From an uncultured Lachnospiraceae bacterium (GTDB taxonomy: Bacteria > Bacillota > Clostridia > Lachnospirales > Lachnospiraceae): a stretch of DNA of 64,000 nt. Both the position numbers and the translations under genes were made by a program. The stretch spans positions 112,839 to 176,838 of the forward strand of contig CAKQYU010000005.1 in the NCBI GenBank assembly GCA_934293575.1. The letters are read 5' to 3'. Below, piece after piece: positions 16,883-25,577 of this stretch (the first letter of the stretch is position 1; the number at the start of each line of letters is the position of its first letter). Under the pieces are notes generated by a model. That model worked only from the letters and a program-made list of their open reading frames with translations. It ran no database searches and was not told the origin of the DNA.

Positions 16883-16989
16883 TAACACATGACTGACGGA
16901 TGAATGGGGAAACCCATGGGGAGTGTGTTCGTGGATTGTAAGTCGACCGTCTGGGCAGCATTTATTTGAGATGCCTGGGCGGTTTTGTT
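16883..16989 (+). promoter_or_regulatory. ZTP (pfl) riboswitch with transcription terminator
   Basis: The aptamer begins with the P1 strand around AACACAT, then GACTGACGGA and a hairpin GGGGAAACCC, a P1 return strand GTGTGTT and, after a linker, the conserved 3' element CCGTCTGGGC (consensus CCGCCUGGGC). The terminator uses the same element: ACCGTCTGGGCA (16946-16957) pairs with TGCCTGGGCGGT (16972-16983), followed by TTTTGTT. Family knowledge: binding of the purine intermediate ZTP/ZMP stabilises the pseudoknot, blocks the terminator and turns on folate-dependent purine genes. The downstream gene is an AICAR transformylase, exactly the expected target. Confidence 0.92.
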
Positions 16990-17017
16990 AATTACAAAAG
17001 GAAAGAGAGGAATGGAC

Positions 17018-18196
17018 ATGAACGAAATCGAATTAAAGTATGGATGTAATCCAAACCAGAAACCTTCAAGAATTTTTATGGAAGATGGAAGTGATTTGCC
17101 TGTTACGGTATTAAATGGTAAGCCGGGATATATTAATTTCCTTGATGCATTTAACGGATGGCAGTTGGTAAAAGAGCTTAAGGAGGCAACCGGTCTTCCG
17201 GCAGCAACTTCTTTTAAGCATGTATCTCCTGCGGGTGCAGCGGTTGGACTTCCGTTAGATGATACATTGGCTAAGATTTACTGGGTAGATGATTTGGGAG
17301 AATTATCACCACTTGCCTGTGCATATGCAAGAGCCAGAGGTGCAGATCGTATGTCTTCTTTTGGAGATTTTATTGCTCTTTCAGATGTTTGTGATGAGGA
17401 TACAGCAAGATTGATTAAGAGAGAGGTATCGGATGGTGTCATTGCTCCGGGATATACACCGGAGGCATTGGAATTATTGAAAGCAAAGAAAAAAGGTAAT
17501 TACAATGTGATTCAGATTGATGCATCTTATGTTCCTGCGGAAATTGAGCGGAAACAGGTATATGGTATTACCTTTGAGCAGGGAAGAAATGAATTGGATA
17601 TTAACGGGGATTTATTATCAAATATCGTTACCGAGAATAAGGAAATTCCGGAATCTGCAATCATTGATATGAAGATTGCATTGATAACATTAAAATATAC
17701 ACAATCAAATTCCGTATGCTATGTTAAGAATGGTCAGGCAATCGGTATTGGTGCAGGACAGCAGTCGAGAATTCATTGTACAAGACTTGCAGGTCAGAAG
17801 GCAGATAACTGGTATTTACGTCAGTCACCACAGGTAATGGGATTACAGTTTTTGGATACACTTGGCCGTGCAGACAGAGACAATGCAATCGATGTATATA
17901 TGGGTGATGAGTATGAGGATGTACTTCGCGAAGGCGAATGGCAGAAGCGTTTTAAAGTAAAACCGGAAGTTTTCACAAGAGAGGCAAAGCGTGCATGGTT
18001 AGACGGTAATACCGGTGTTACACTTGGTTCGGATGCATTCTTCCCATTCTCAGATAATATTGAGAGAGCACATAAGAGTGGTGTAGAGTATATTGCACAG
18101 CCGGGTGGTTCTGTAAGAGATGATCTTGTTATCGAATGTGCAAACCAGTATAATATGGCAATGGTATTTACAGGTATTCGTTTGTTCCATCATTAA
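17018..18196 (+). CDS. AICAR transformylase (phosphoribosylaminoimidazolecarboxamide formyltransferase)
   Basis: A 392-residue enzyme that moves the formyl group of 10-formyl-THF onto AICAR (ZMP) in the last steps of purine synthesis. It consists only of the AICARFT part of PurH: the LPAATSFKHVSPAGAAVG motif (catalytic Lys-His pair) is near residue 60, and the C-terminal half has SNSVCYVKNGQAIGIGAGQQSRIHC and GSDAFFPFSDN. The N-terminal IMP cyclohydrolase (MGS-like) domain of bifunctional PurH is missing, so a separate IMP cyclohydrolase (PurO or another PurH) must exist elsewhere. Start chosen at ATG 17018 because AGAGAGG is 7 bases upstream; ATG 17012 is too close. Controlled by the ZTP riboswitch. 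Confidence 0.9.
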   Translation: MNEIELKYGCNPNQKPSRIFMEDGSDLPVTVLNGKPGYINFLDAFNGWQLVKELKEATGLPAATSFKHVSPAGAAVGLPLDDTLAKIYWVDDLGELSPLACAYARARGADRMSSFGDFIALSDVCDEDTARLIKREVSDGVIAPGYTPEALELLKAKKKGNYNVIQIDASYVPAEIERKQVYGITFEQGRNELDINGDLLSNIVTENKEIPESAIIDMKIALITLKYTQSNSVCYVKNGQAIGIGAGQQSRIHCTRLAGQKADNWYLRQSPQVMGLQFLDTLGRADRDNAIDVYMGDEYEDVLREGEWQKRFKVKPEVFTREAKRAWLDGNTGVTLGSDAFFPFSDNIERAHKSGVEYIAQPGGSVRDDLVIECANQYNMAMVFTGIRLFHH

Positions 18197-18221
18197 TATT
18201 CGGGAACAGCAGGAGATATAT

Positions 18222-18422
18222 ATGGAAGATGAAATTAAGAGTACTGACATTGATAACATTATTGCGTTATTAGACGGTAAGTGTGAAAATGGTGTCAGCA
18301 GGATTAAGGTAGAGATTTCCGAACAACAGGAGGCAGAGACAATAAGGGAAGTCCATCATCACGGCAGATGTGATGTGGGTAGTCCGTGGGCAACCGGAAG
18401 TGTAAGAAATTTTGATTGTTAA
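18222..18422 (+). CDS. Small conserved-looking protein, 66 residues
   Basis: Starts 26 bases after the AICAR transformylase stop, with a good site (CAGGAGATATAT) before the ATG, so it is probably in the same ZTP-controlled transcript. The N-terminal half is acidic and helical (STDIDNIIALLDGKCENG), the C-terminal half has HHH, two Cys and several Gly residues (REVHHHGRCDVGSPWATG, ending NFDC) that could bind metal. No family recognised. Confidence 0.65.
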   Translation: MEDEIKSTDIDNIIALLDGKCENGVSRIKVEISEQQEAETIREVHHHGRCDVGSPWATGSVRNFDC

Positions 18423-18513
18423 AAAGCAATAATTTTGATAAAAAAGCAAAGAATTTGATGTAAATCTAAAATTGTTGTGTTAGAATGTCCTAGATTTGGA
18501 TTGAGGTGATAAT

Positions 18514-18666
18514 TTGAAAAAGCAGAAATTGACAAAGAAATCAATAATAGGAATCATTGCAGGTTCTGTTGTTGGGATTGCAGGTATCATTGTTGCTATC
18601 CTTACAGGTCACAAGAAAAGAACAGCAAGATTGAAGGACCATCCAACCAAATACAAACCATTATAA
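18514..18666 (+). CDS. Small single-span membrane protein, 50 residues
   Basis: Starts with TTG at 18514, five bases after GAGGTG. It encodes a Lys-rich N-terminus (MKKQKLTKKS), one Gly-rich hydrophobic helix (about residues 11-32, IIGIIAGSVVGIAGIIVAIL) and a basic C-terminus (GHKKRTARLKDHPTKYKPL). The helix, codon use and ribosome binding site make it a credible gene although it is short. A terminator hairpin follows. Function unknown. Confidence 0.6.
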   Translation: MKKQKLTKKSIIGIIAGSVVGIAGIIVAILTGHKKRTARLKDHPTKYKPL

Positions 18667-18669
18667 TAA

Positions 18670-18697
18670 AAGGGGAGACAATTGTTCTCCCCTTCTA
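18670..18697 (+). terminator. Terminator-like hairpin after the small membrane protein
   Basis: AAGGGGAG (18670-18677) pairs with CTCCCCTT (18687-18694); the tail TCTATATT is only weakly T-rich, so termination may be partial. Confidence 0.6.
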
Positions 18698-18726
18698 TAT
18701 TCGGTACGATAGGAGGTTTATAACAA

Positions 18727-20064
18727 ATGAAAGATTTGACAAAGGGATATCCTGCAAAAGTTATCTTGATGTTTGCACTGCCGCTGATTTTAGGAAATGT
18801 TCTCCAACAGTTTTATAATATGGCAGACAGTAAAATTGTAAGTATGTATGTAGGTACATCAGCATTGGCGGCCGTTGGAGCGACCAGTGTAGTATCGAAT
18901 ACCCTGATTGGATTTTTGAATGGATTGACACAGGGATTTTCGATTTTGATATCGAATAGTTTCGGAGCAAGAGATTATCAAAAAATGAGAAAATATGTTG
19001 CCGGTTCGATTCTGTTGACCGGTTGTGCCGCTGTTGTTCTGACGGCTTTTGGTGAAGGATTTATTGTGTCAATACTAAGACTTCTGAGAACACCGGAAGA
19101 TATTATGGATGTAGCGGTTGCTTATGTACGGATTATTATTTCCGGCTGTATATTTGTTTCTTTATATAATTTATGTGCAAACCTGCTTCGTGCGGTAGGA
19201 GACAGTAAACGTCCGTTGTATTGTCTGTTGTTATCCATTGTTTTAAATATTGTATTGGATATTTTATTTGTAGGCCCCATGCATATGGGAATTGAAGGTG
19301 CTGCCTATGCAACCGTTGTTTCGCAGGCGGTATCCGGATTTGCATGTCTGTATATTTTATGGCTGCGGTTTCGGGAACTGCTGCCACATAAAAATGAATG
19401 GCACCCGGAAGAAGGACAGTATTATAATCTGTTAACCACCGGTTTATCTATGGGATTGATGGGTTGTATTGTAAATGTCGGAACCATCGTTTTACAAAGT
19501 GCGATTAACGATTTGGGAACAAAAATTGTTGCTGCCCATACGGCATCAAGAAGAATGTTTGATATATTTACGGTTATGTTATATACGGTAGGTACGGCAA
19601 TGACAACATTTGTCAGCCAGAATATGGGAGCGGGAAGGACAGACCGGGTAAAACAGGGTGTTCGCCATTCCATAATTATTGTAACCGTCATTACAACGAT
19701 TTTGATTATCGTTTGTTATGTGTTTGGAGAGAATATGATTTGCTGGCTGACGTCAACGTCCGACAGGGAAATTATTGATGCATCCGTAATGTATATGCAT
19801 GTATCGGTTCTCTTTTTTTATGTGCTGGGTCCGTTGTTTGTTCTGCGTTGTTCGTTACAGGGAATGGGAAGAAAGATTATCCCGTTGTGTTCAAGCTTTA
19901 TGGAAATGTTGATTAAAGTGTTATCTGCAATGTTGTTAGTTCCGTCATTAAAGTATTTTGGTGTTGCATTGACGGAACCTATCAGCTGGATTATCATGAC
20001 TATAGTATTATTAATTGCATATCTGTCAAAGACGCCGGATAAAATGTTGAGTGAGAAAGAATGA
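18727..20064 (+). CDS. MATE family efflux transporter
   Basis: A 445-residue multidrug and toxic compound extrusion protein with about twelve membrane helices in two similar halves. The N-terminal motif MFALPLILGNVLQQFYNMADSKIVSMYVGTSALAAVGATS and the second-half FVSQNMGAGRTDRVKQGV are typical of the family. These transporters exchange cationic substrates for Na+ or H+. RBS AGGAGGT stands 9 bases before the ATG. Aminopeptidase P follows after 16 bases, likely the same operon. Confidence 0.93.
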   Translation: MKDLTKGYPAKVILMFALPLILGNVLQQFYNMADSKIVSMYVGTSALAAVGATSVVSNTLIGFLNGLTQGFSILISNSFGARDYQKMRKYVAGSILLTGCAAVVLTAFGEGFIVSILRLLRTPEDIMDVAVAYVRIIISGCIFVSLYNLCANLLRAVGDSKRPLYCLLLSIVLNIVLDILFVGPMHMGIEGAAYATVVSQAVSGFACLYILWLRFRELLPHKNEWHPEEGQYYNLLTTGLSMGLMGCIVNVGTIVLQSAINDLGTKIVAAHTASRRMFDIFTVMLYTVGTAMTTFVSQNMGAGRTDRVKQGVRHSIIIVTVITTILIIVCYVFGENMICWLTSTSDREIIDASVMYMHVSVLFFYVLGPLFVLRCSLQGMGRKIIPLCSSFMEMLIKVLSAMLLVPSLKYFGVALTEPISWIIMTIVLLIAYLSKTPDKMLSEKE

Positions 20065-20080
20065 TAGGGAGATGATAACG

Positions 20081-21943
20081 ATGAGTCCATTGCAGCAGTT
20101 AAGAAATAAAATGGAAGAATATGGGGTAGATGTTTATTTAATCGTATCGGATGATTTCCATGCTTCGGAATATGTGGGTGATTATTTTAAATGTCGTGAG
20201 TATATATCCGGATTTAATGGTTCGGCAGGTTCGGTGGTTGTAACAAAAACGGAGGCCGGTTTATGGACGGACGGAAGATATTTTCTTCAGGCGGAAGCCC
20301 AGCTGCAAGGCAGTGGAATTACATTATATAAAATGGGAGAGGAAAATGTTTTGACCGTTGCGGAATATTTAACGGAAATTCTTAACTCCGGACAGGTATT
20401 GGCATATGACGGAAGAACTCTTTCATTTCGATCTATTGATAAAATAAAGAAAGAACTTAAAAAGGCGGATAAGCAGGTAAAATATCTTGAAAATGTAGAT
20501 TTGGTTGGAATGATATGGGAGAACCGGCCGGCATTTCCGAATCATCCGATCTGGTCGTTAAAGGAAGAACAGGTTGGACGGTCAAGAAAACAGAAACTTT
20601 TTGATTTGCGGCAGAAAATGAAAGAAAAACAGGCAGATTATCATTTGATTGCTTCGTTGGATGATATTGCATGGCTATATAATATCCGTGGAAATGACAT
20701 TGCATATAATCCGGTTGCGATGGCATATACGTTAGTGGATGCAAAAGGAGAACATACCGTTTTGTACTGTAATGGTCAATTTGCCGATGATGGAACAAAA
20801 ACTCAATTATTAGAAGATGGAATTTTGCTAAAGCCATATTTTCAAATATATACGGATTTGGAACATCTGACGGAGGAGGAATTTTGCCCGCAGTCAAAAT
20901 CTGAACTTTCCATAATGGTGGATAAGAATACAACCAATGTAGCATTGATTTCCAAAATACCGGAGAAAGTTCGACTGATTTATGAGGATAATCCAACCAC
21001 GATTGCAAAGGCGGTGAAGACGCCGGTTGAGATGGAAAATGAAAGAAACGCACATATAAAAGATGGTGTTGCCGTTACAAAGCTGATTTACTGGTTGAAG
21101 AATGTTCAGTATGAGGAAGCATTTCAACAGGGAGAAATTACGGAATTAACGGTAGCGGAAAAATTATTGCAGCTGCGTAAACAGCAGGATGGATTTATAG
21201 AGGAAAGTTTTGCGCCGATTATTGCATCCGGAGAACACGGAGCAATTGTTCATTATGAAGCGGATGAAAGTACGGATGTACCGATTGCTACGGATACCTT
21301 TTTATTAATGGATACGGGCGGACAATATTATGAAGGAACGACGGATATCACAAGAACCGTTGTAATAGGTAAGGTGAATCCGCAGCAGAAAGCGCATTAC
21401 ACAGCTGTATTGAGAGGAAATTTAAATCTGGCAAATGCTTATTTTAAAAAGGGTGTTACCGGAGCAAATTTAGATTATCTGGCAAGAAGTCCGTTGTGGG
21501 AATACGGTCTTGATTACAACCACGGTACCGGTCACGGAGTCGGTTATCTTCTAAATGTTCATGAGGGCCCGAATGCAATCCGTCTGAAACAGGCAGACAA
21601 AACGGTAGGCGTAGAGTTGGAGGAAGGTATGATTACTTCGGATGAACCGGGGCTTTATTTAGAAGGCAGGTACGGAATCCGTCTGGAAAATCTGATACTG
21701 TGTTTAAAGGATAAAAAAACGGATATGGGACAGTTTATGAAGTTTGAAACATTAACCATGGTTCCGTTTGATGTGGAAGCAATTGATACCTCATTGATGA
21801 GCGAGCGGGAAGTTTCATGGTTGAATCAGTATCATGAACTGGTATATCTGCGCATCGCAAAATATCTTACACAGGAAGAAAGGCAATGGCTATATAAGGT
21901 AACACGACCTCTTGTCAAAAAACAGAGAGGTAATATAGTTTAG
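20081..21943 (+). CDS. Xaa-Pro aminopeptidase, long M24B form
   Basis: A 620-residue aminopeptidase P of the long (eukaryote-like APP1) form, removing N-terminal residues before proline in the cytoplasm. It has two creatinase-N type domains (about 1-130 and 150-310), the pita-bread catalytic domain (about 320-540) and the C-terminal M24_C dimerisation domain (about 555-615). The five metal ligands are seen: Asp in LLMDTGGQY, Asp in TTDITRTV, His in GTGHGVGY, Glu in SDEPGLY, Glu in RLENLIL. Start taken at ATG 20081, which has AGGGAG 9 bases upstream; GTG 20051 would overlap the MATE gene without a site. Confidence 0.92.
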   Translation: MSPLQQLRNKMEEYGVDVYLIVSDDFHASEYVGDYFKCREYISGFNGSAGSVVVTKTEAGLWTDGRYFLQAEAQLQGSGITLYKMGEENVLTVAEYLTEILNSGQVLAYDGRTLSFRSIDKIKKELKKADKQVKYLENVDLVGMIWENRPAFPNHPIWSLKEEQVGRSRKQKLFDLRQKMKEKQADYHLIASLDDIAWLYNIRGNDIAYNPVAMAYTLVDAKGEHTVLYCNGQFADDGTKTQLLEDGILLKPYFQIYTDLEHLTEEEFCPQSKSELSIMVDKNTTNVALISKIPEKVRLIYEDNPTTIAKAVKTPVEMENERNAHIKDGVAVTKLIYWLKNVQYEEAFQQGEITELTVAEKLLQLRKQQDGFIEESFAPIIASGEHGAIVHYEADESTDVPIATDTFLLMDTGGQYYEGTTDITRTVVIGKVNPQQKAHYTAVLRGNLNLANAYFKKGVTGANLDYLARSPLWEYGLDYNHGTGHGVGYLLNVHEGPNAIRLKQADKTVGVELEEGMITSDEPGLYLEGRYGIRLENLILCLKDKKTDMGQFMKFETLTMVPFDVEAIDTSLMSEREVSWLNQYHELVYLRIAKYLTQEERQWLYKVTRPLVKKQRGNIV

Positions 21944-21951
21944 GAAAAGAA

Positions 21952-22713
21952 ATGAAACATAAAAAGCGTCCAAAATTTGTGATGACCGGAATGATGGCAA
22001 GATATTTCGTGAAGCTGTTGATCCGGGTAGGAATATTTGTCAGTATTGTCGTATTTTATATTATGGATAAACCGCTCATGTGTCATGTGATGACGATGAA
22101 CGTATATAAAGGAATCCGCCCGATTCATATATTGTGGCTGTATTTTATGAGTTTGATGGTGATACATATTTTTCCATTTGAAAAAATCCGGCTGACGATG
22201 GCAAAAAGAAAAGCGGAAGAAAAACCATATCATCCGGTTGAAGGCTATTCGGAACTGGAATTGCTACAGTTTGTTCAGAATCAGAATGTAAAGGCATGGA
22301 CGGTTATGCTGGTATGGCTGCTTACAAATTGCGTGATTGGCGGATTGTATTTGTTTCATTTCTTAGATGATGCGGACTTATTGATGTGTACGGTTTTTTT
22401 CTTTTTGTGTGACTATATCTGTATTTTGTTTTTCTGTCCGTTCCAAAAGATAATTATGAAAAATCGTTGCTGTATCAATTGTCGTATCTATGACTGGGGG
22501 CATTTTATGATGTTTACGCCGATGTTATTTATTCGTAACTTCTTTAGCTGGAGTCTGTTTTTTACATCCTGTGTGGTGTTGATTCATTGGGAAGTGGTTT
22601 ATGCAAAACATCCGGAACGTTTCTGGTATGGCTCAAACAAGAATTTACAATGTATGAATTGTAAAGACAGAACCTGTCAGATTAAGAACCGGATTATGGG
22701 AAAGGTTGAATAA
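21952..22713 (+). CDS. Multi-span membrane protein with cysteine clusters, unknown
   Basis: A 253-residue protein with about five to six predicted membrane helices. It has two Cys motifs: RCCINCRIYDW between membrane segments and QCMNCKDRTCQ near the C-terminus. The pairs suggest a metal or disulphide site near the membrane. No family is recognised. It begins 8 bases after the aminopeptidase stop with only a weak GGAAAAG site. Its end overlaps by 8 bases with the frame of the truncated DUF1295 gene. Confidence 0.65.
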   Translation: MKHKKRPKFVMTGMMARYFVKLLIRVGIFVSIVVFYIMDKPLMCHVMTMNVYKGIRPIHILWLYFMSLMVIHIFPFEKIRLTMAKRKAEEKPYHPVEGYSELELLQFVQNQNVKAWTVMLVWLLTNCVIGGLYLFHFLDDADLLMCTVFFFLCDYICILFFCPFQKIIMKNRCCINCRIYDWGHFMMFTPMLFIRNFFSWSLFFTSCVVLIHWEVVYAKHPERFWYGSNKNLQCMNCKDRTCQIKNRIMGKVE

Positions 22714-23098
22714 AGGAGGGCAATATGGAATTTTATTTGAATCCACAGCCGATATGCAAAAGTCCATTGCAAAGGCACAAAATCCAAACCGGTTCTGTGA
22801 CAGTGGATTGTATCGGATTGTAAGATGTCCGAATTATCTTGGAGAGATAATATTTTGGACAGGTGTATTTGTGATGGGAATCACAGCATATAATGGGGTA
22901 TTGCAGTGGATTGCGGCAATAACCGGATATGTATGTATTGTCTATATTATGTTTGGCGGAGCCAGAAGGCTGGAAATTCGTCAGAACAGAAATTACGGAA
23001 CGGATGAGGAATATCAGGCGTATGTAAGAACAACTCCGATTTTAATTCCGTTTGTTCCGTTATACAGTGTGGAAAAATATAAGTTCCTGATTGGATAA
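22706..23098 (+). pseudogene. 5'-truncated DUF1295/steroid-reductase-like membrane protein
   Basis: Only the C-terminal half of a DUF1295 (isoprenylcysteine methyltransferase/5-alpha reductase-like) protein is present. Family signatures are the GILFESTADMQKS region, GLYRIVRCPNYLGEIIFW and the tail RLEIRQNRNYGTDEEYQAYVRTTPILIPFVP. Normal family members have about 250-270 residues; this frame gives at most 130, and the N-terminal membrane helices are absent. A perfect AAAGGAGGG site followed by ATG at 22725 opens a different frame that stops after 32 codons. This suggests a deletion or frameshift that joined a start region to the wrong frame. A functional short protein from TTG 22706 cannot be excluded. 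Confidence 0.55.
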
Positions 23099-23106
23099 AA
23101 AAGAAG

Positions 23107-23136
23107 TTGCCAAGTCTACTGTAAATAAAGTACAAT
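23107..23136 (+). promoter_or_regulatory. Predicted promoter for the CoA ligase
   Basis: TTGCCA at 23107-23112, 18-base spacer, TACAAT at 23131-23136, 66 bases before the ATG. Confidence 0.55.
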
Positions 23137-23202
23137 GAAGGTTAGGTTTAAACTAAGCAACTTTTGTTGTGAAATACGTTGTAGGAGAAAGGAATTTGTA
23201 AC

Positions 23203-24501
23203 ATGGGAAAGTATTATCAGGAAGCGATTGAAACTGCTTCAAGAGAGGAAATTACAAAGGTACAGACAGAGGGACTTATCGGTGTAGTGAAAAGAGTATA
23301 TGAGAATGTGCCTTATTATCGGAATATGATGGACGAAAAAGGAGTTAAGCCGGAGGATATCAAGAGTCTTGATGATATTACAAAGCTTCCTTTTCTTACA
23401 AAGAATGATTTAAGAGATGCATATCCATACGGATTGATGGCACGTCCTTTAAAGGATTGTGTCCGTATTCAGTCAACATCGGGAACAACCGGACGCCGTG
23501 TTGTGGATTTTTATACCTTAAATGATATCGACATGTGGGAAAATGGCTGTGCCCGTGCAATTGTAGCAGCCGGAGGAACAGATGAGGATGTATGTCAGGT
23601 ATCATATGGTTACGGATTGTTCACAGGTGGACCGGGATTAAATGGTGGTTCGCATAAGGTTGGTTGTCTGACGGTGCCGATGTCATCGGGAAATACAGAC
23701 CGCCAGTTAATGTTTATGACGGATTTAGGTACAACCATTCTTTGCTGTACACCTTCTTATGCAGCTTATCTTGCGGAATCAATTAAAGAAAGAGGAATAA
23801 AGGATCAGATAAAATTAAAAGCCGGTATCTTTGGTGCGGAAGCATGGTCTGAGGAAATGCGTCACAATATTGAAGACGGACTTGGAATTAAGGCTTATGA
23901 TATTTATGGCTTGACGGAAATTGAAGGACCGGGTGTTGCATTTGAATGTCAGGAACAGGACGGTATGCATATCTGTGAGGATTATTTTATTCCGGAAATT
24001 CTTGATCCGGATACATTTGAGCCGGTTCCGGATGGACAGATTGGTGAATTAGTATTTACAAGTTTTGCAAGAGAAGCATTTCCGTTGATTCGTTATCGTA
24101 CAAAGGATATTACATACATTACACACGAGAAGTGTAAATGCGGACGTACGCATGCACGTATCCACAGATTGATGGGTAGAACGGATGATATGTTGATTGT
24201 TAAGGGTGTTAATGTATATCCTTCACAGATTGAAGAAGTATTGATTAAGAAGGGTATGCCTGAAAATTATCAGTTGATTGTAGACCGTGTTCATAATGGA
24301 GATACGTTGGATGTCAATGTAGAGATGACTCCTGAGATGGCGGCTGATAAGACTTTAGATATTGCTAAGAAAGAAAAAGAGCTGGTAACGGCATTAAAGA
24401 GTATGCTTGGCATTTATGCGAAGGTTACTTTAGTTGAGCCAAAATCCATTACTCGTTCAGAGGGAAAAGCGGTTCGTGTTATTGATAAGCGAAAGATTTG
24501 A
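23203..24501 (+). CDS. Phenylacetate-CoA ligase family enzyme
   Basis: A 432-residue adenylate-forming enzyme of the PaaK family, which activates aryl acetates or similar acids to CoA thioesters using ATP. Signatures: P-loop-like IQSTSGTTGRRVVDFYT, the A5 motif YDIYGLTEIEGPGVAFEC, the hinge GRTDDMLIVKGVNVYPSQIEEVL and the C-terminal AMP-binding domain. In anaerobic gut bacteria such proteins often act on phenylacetate, indoleacetate or other products of aromatic amino acid breakdown; no indolepyruvate oxidoreductase is next to it here. Has its own promoter and terminator. RBS GTAGGAGAAAGG. Confidence 0.9.
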   Translation: MGKYYQEAIETASREEITKVQTEGLIGVVKRVYENVPYYRNMMDEKGVKPEDIKSLDDITKLPFLTKNDLRDAYPYGLMARPLKDCVRIQSTSGTTGRRVVDFYTLNDIDMWENGCARAIVAAGGTDEDVCQVSYGYGLFTGGPGLNGGSHKVGCLTVPMSSGNTDRQLMFMTDLGTTILCCTPSYAAYLAESIKERGIKDQIKLKAGIFGAEAWSEEMRHNIEDGLGIKAYDIYGLTEIEGPGVAFECQEQDGMHICEDYFIPEILDPDTFEPVPDGQIGELVFTSFAREAFPLIRYRTKDITYITHEKCKCGRTHARIHRLMGRTDDMLIVKGVNVYPSQIEEVLIKKGMPENYQLIVDRVHNGDTLDVNVEMTPEMAADKTLDIAKKEKELVTALKSMLGIYAKVTLVEPKSITRSEGKAVRVIDKRKI

Positions 24502-24514
24502 GTCTATCATTCAG

Positions 24515-24543
24515 AAAATCAGACAGTGTTCTGTCTGATTTTT
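24515..24543 (+). terminator. Rho-independent terminator after the CoA ligase
   Basis: AAAATCAGACAG (24515-24526), loop TGTT, CTGTCTGATTTT (24531-24542) with T-tail; perfect 12-bp stem. Confidence 0.9.
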
Positions 24544-24587
24544 CTGCTACTACCGAATATACGATTTCAATAAAAAGGAGGCAGAAT

Positions 24588-25502
24588 ATGGAAAAACAAA
24601 CAATGGCAGATTTTGAAAAGGAATTGGAAAGTTCTTTTCGCGTATTAAAAGTGGGAGACGTAATATCCGGAATGATTGTGGATATTAACGATGAGGAAGT
24701 GACACTGGATATTTCTTATTTTGCACCGGGTGTAATTCCCCTGTCAGAGGTTTCGGATGATCCGGATTTTTCCGCAATGAAGAATTTAAAAATTGGGGAA
24801 ACGATATCGGCTGCCGTTTTGCAGTTAGATGACGGGAGAGGAAATGTAGTGCTTTCTTTAAAAGAAGCAGCGGAGTCTGAAGCGTGGGAGCATTGCAGAG
24901 CATTATTGGAACAGCAGAAAACCGTTACCGTGAAGATAAAGGAAAGTGTCAATGCGGGTGTGGTTGCATATCTGGAAGGTATTCGTGCATTTATTCCGGC
25001 ATCACAGTTGGCACTTACATTTGTTGAGGATACGCAGGATTATGTTGGAAAGACGGTTGACGTGCGTGTTGTTACTGTGGATGAGAATGCCAAAAAACTG
25101 GTATTGTCCGCAAAGGCAGTGTTGAAAGAGAAAGAGCAGGAGGTGGATCGTAAGAAGATGGCAATGCTGATACCGGGTTCTGTTTTTGAGGGTACGGTGG
25201 AAAGCCTAAAGGAATATGGAGCATTTATATTGATGGAAAATGGTCTGACCGGTCTGGTACATATTTCAAAAATCAGCATGAAACGGATCAAGAAACCATC
25301 GGAAGTACTTTCAGTCGGACAGAAGGTTAAAGTTAAGGTATTGGATGTCAAAGATGGTAAAATCAGTTTAAGTATCAAGGATGTGGAGATGAATACATCC
25401 GATATTGTGACGGATGTGATAGAAGAATTTGACTACAAGAGTGATGAAATTCCGAATAATCCGTTTGCGGCATTATTATCCGATATTAAAATCGAGGAAT
25501 AG
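24588..25502 (+). CDS. S1 RNA-binding domain protein (RpsA-like, three S1 repeats)
   Basis: A 304-residue protein with three S1/OB-fold repeats: about residues 17-85 (KVGDVISGMIVDINDEEVTLDI), 103-170 (VTVKIKESVNAGVVAYLEGIRAFIPASQL) and 190-258 (IPGSVFEGTVESLKEYGAFILMENGLTGLVHISKIS). Family knowledge: short Firmicutes S1 proteins are related to RpsA/YpfD and bind mRNA or the ribosome, although low-GC Gram-positives do not need a full S1. I use the ATG at 24588 with AAAAGGAGG before it; the frame is open further upstream but passes through the terminator. Confidence 0.88.
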   Translation: MEKQTMADFEKELESSFRVLKVGDVISGMIVDINDEEVTLDISYFAPGVIPLSEVSDDPDFSAMKNLKIGETISAAVLQLDDGRGNVVLSLKEAAESEAWEHCRALLEQQKTVTVKIKESVNAGVVAYLEGIRAFIPASQLALTFVEDTQDYVGKTVDVRVVTVDENAKKLVLSAKAVLKEKEQEVDRKKMAMLIPGSVFEGTVESLKEYGAFILMENGLTGLVHISKISMKRIKKPSEVLSVGQKVKVKVLDVKDGKISLSIKDVEMNTSDIVTDVIEEFDYKSDEIPNNPFAALLSDIKIEE

Positions 25503-25577
25503 AAGGTTATTTATACAATTAAAAATATCATACGAATTTAACGGAGGTATGATTGTTTAGAAAAAGGAGAGGGAATT

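Noticed and set aside
20457..21053. 198-codon minus-strand frame inside the aminopeptidase
   Set aside because: Antisense shadow; no start site and Pro/His-rich composition typical of an antisense frame.
22725..22823. 32-codon frame from the perfect start site at 22725
   Set aside because: No protein-like pattern; the family-like protein is in another frame, so this is taken as a scar.
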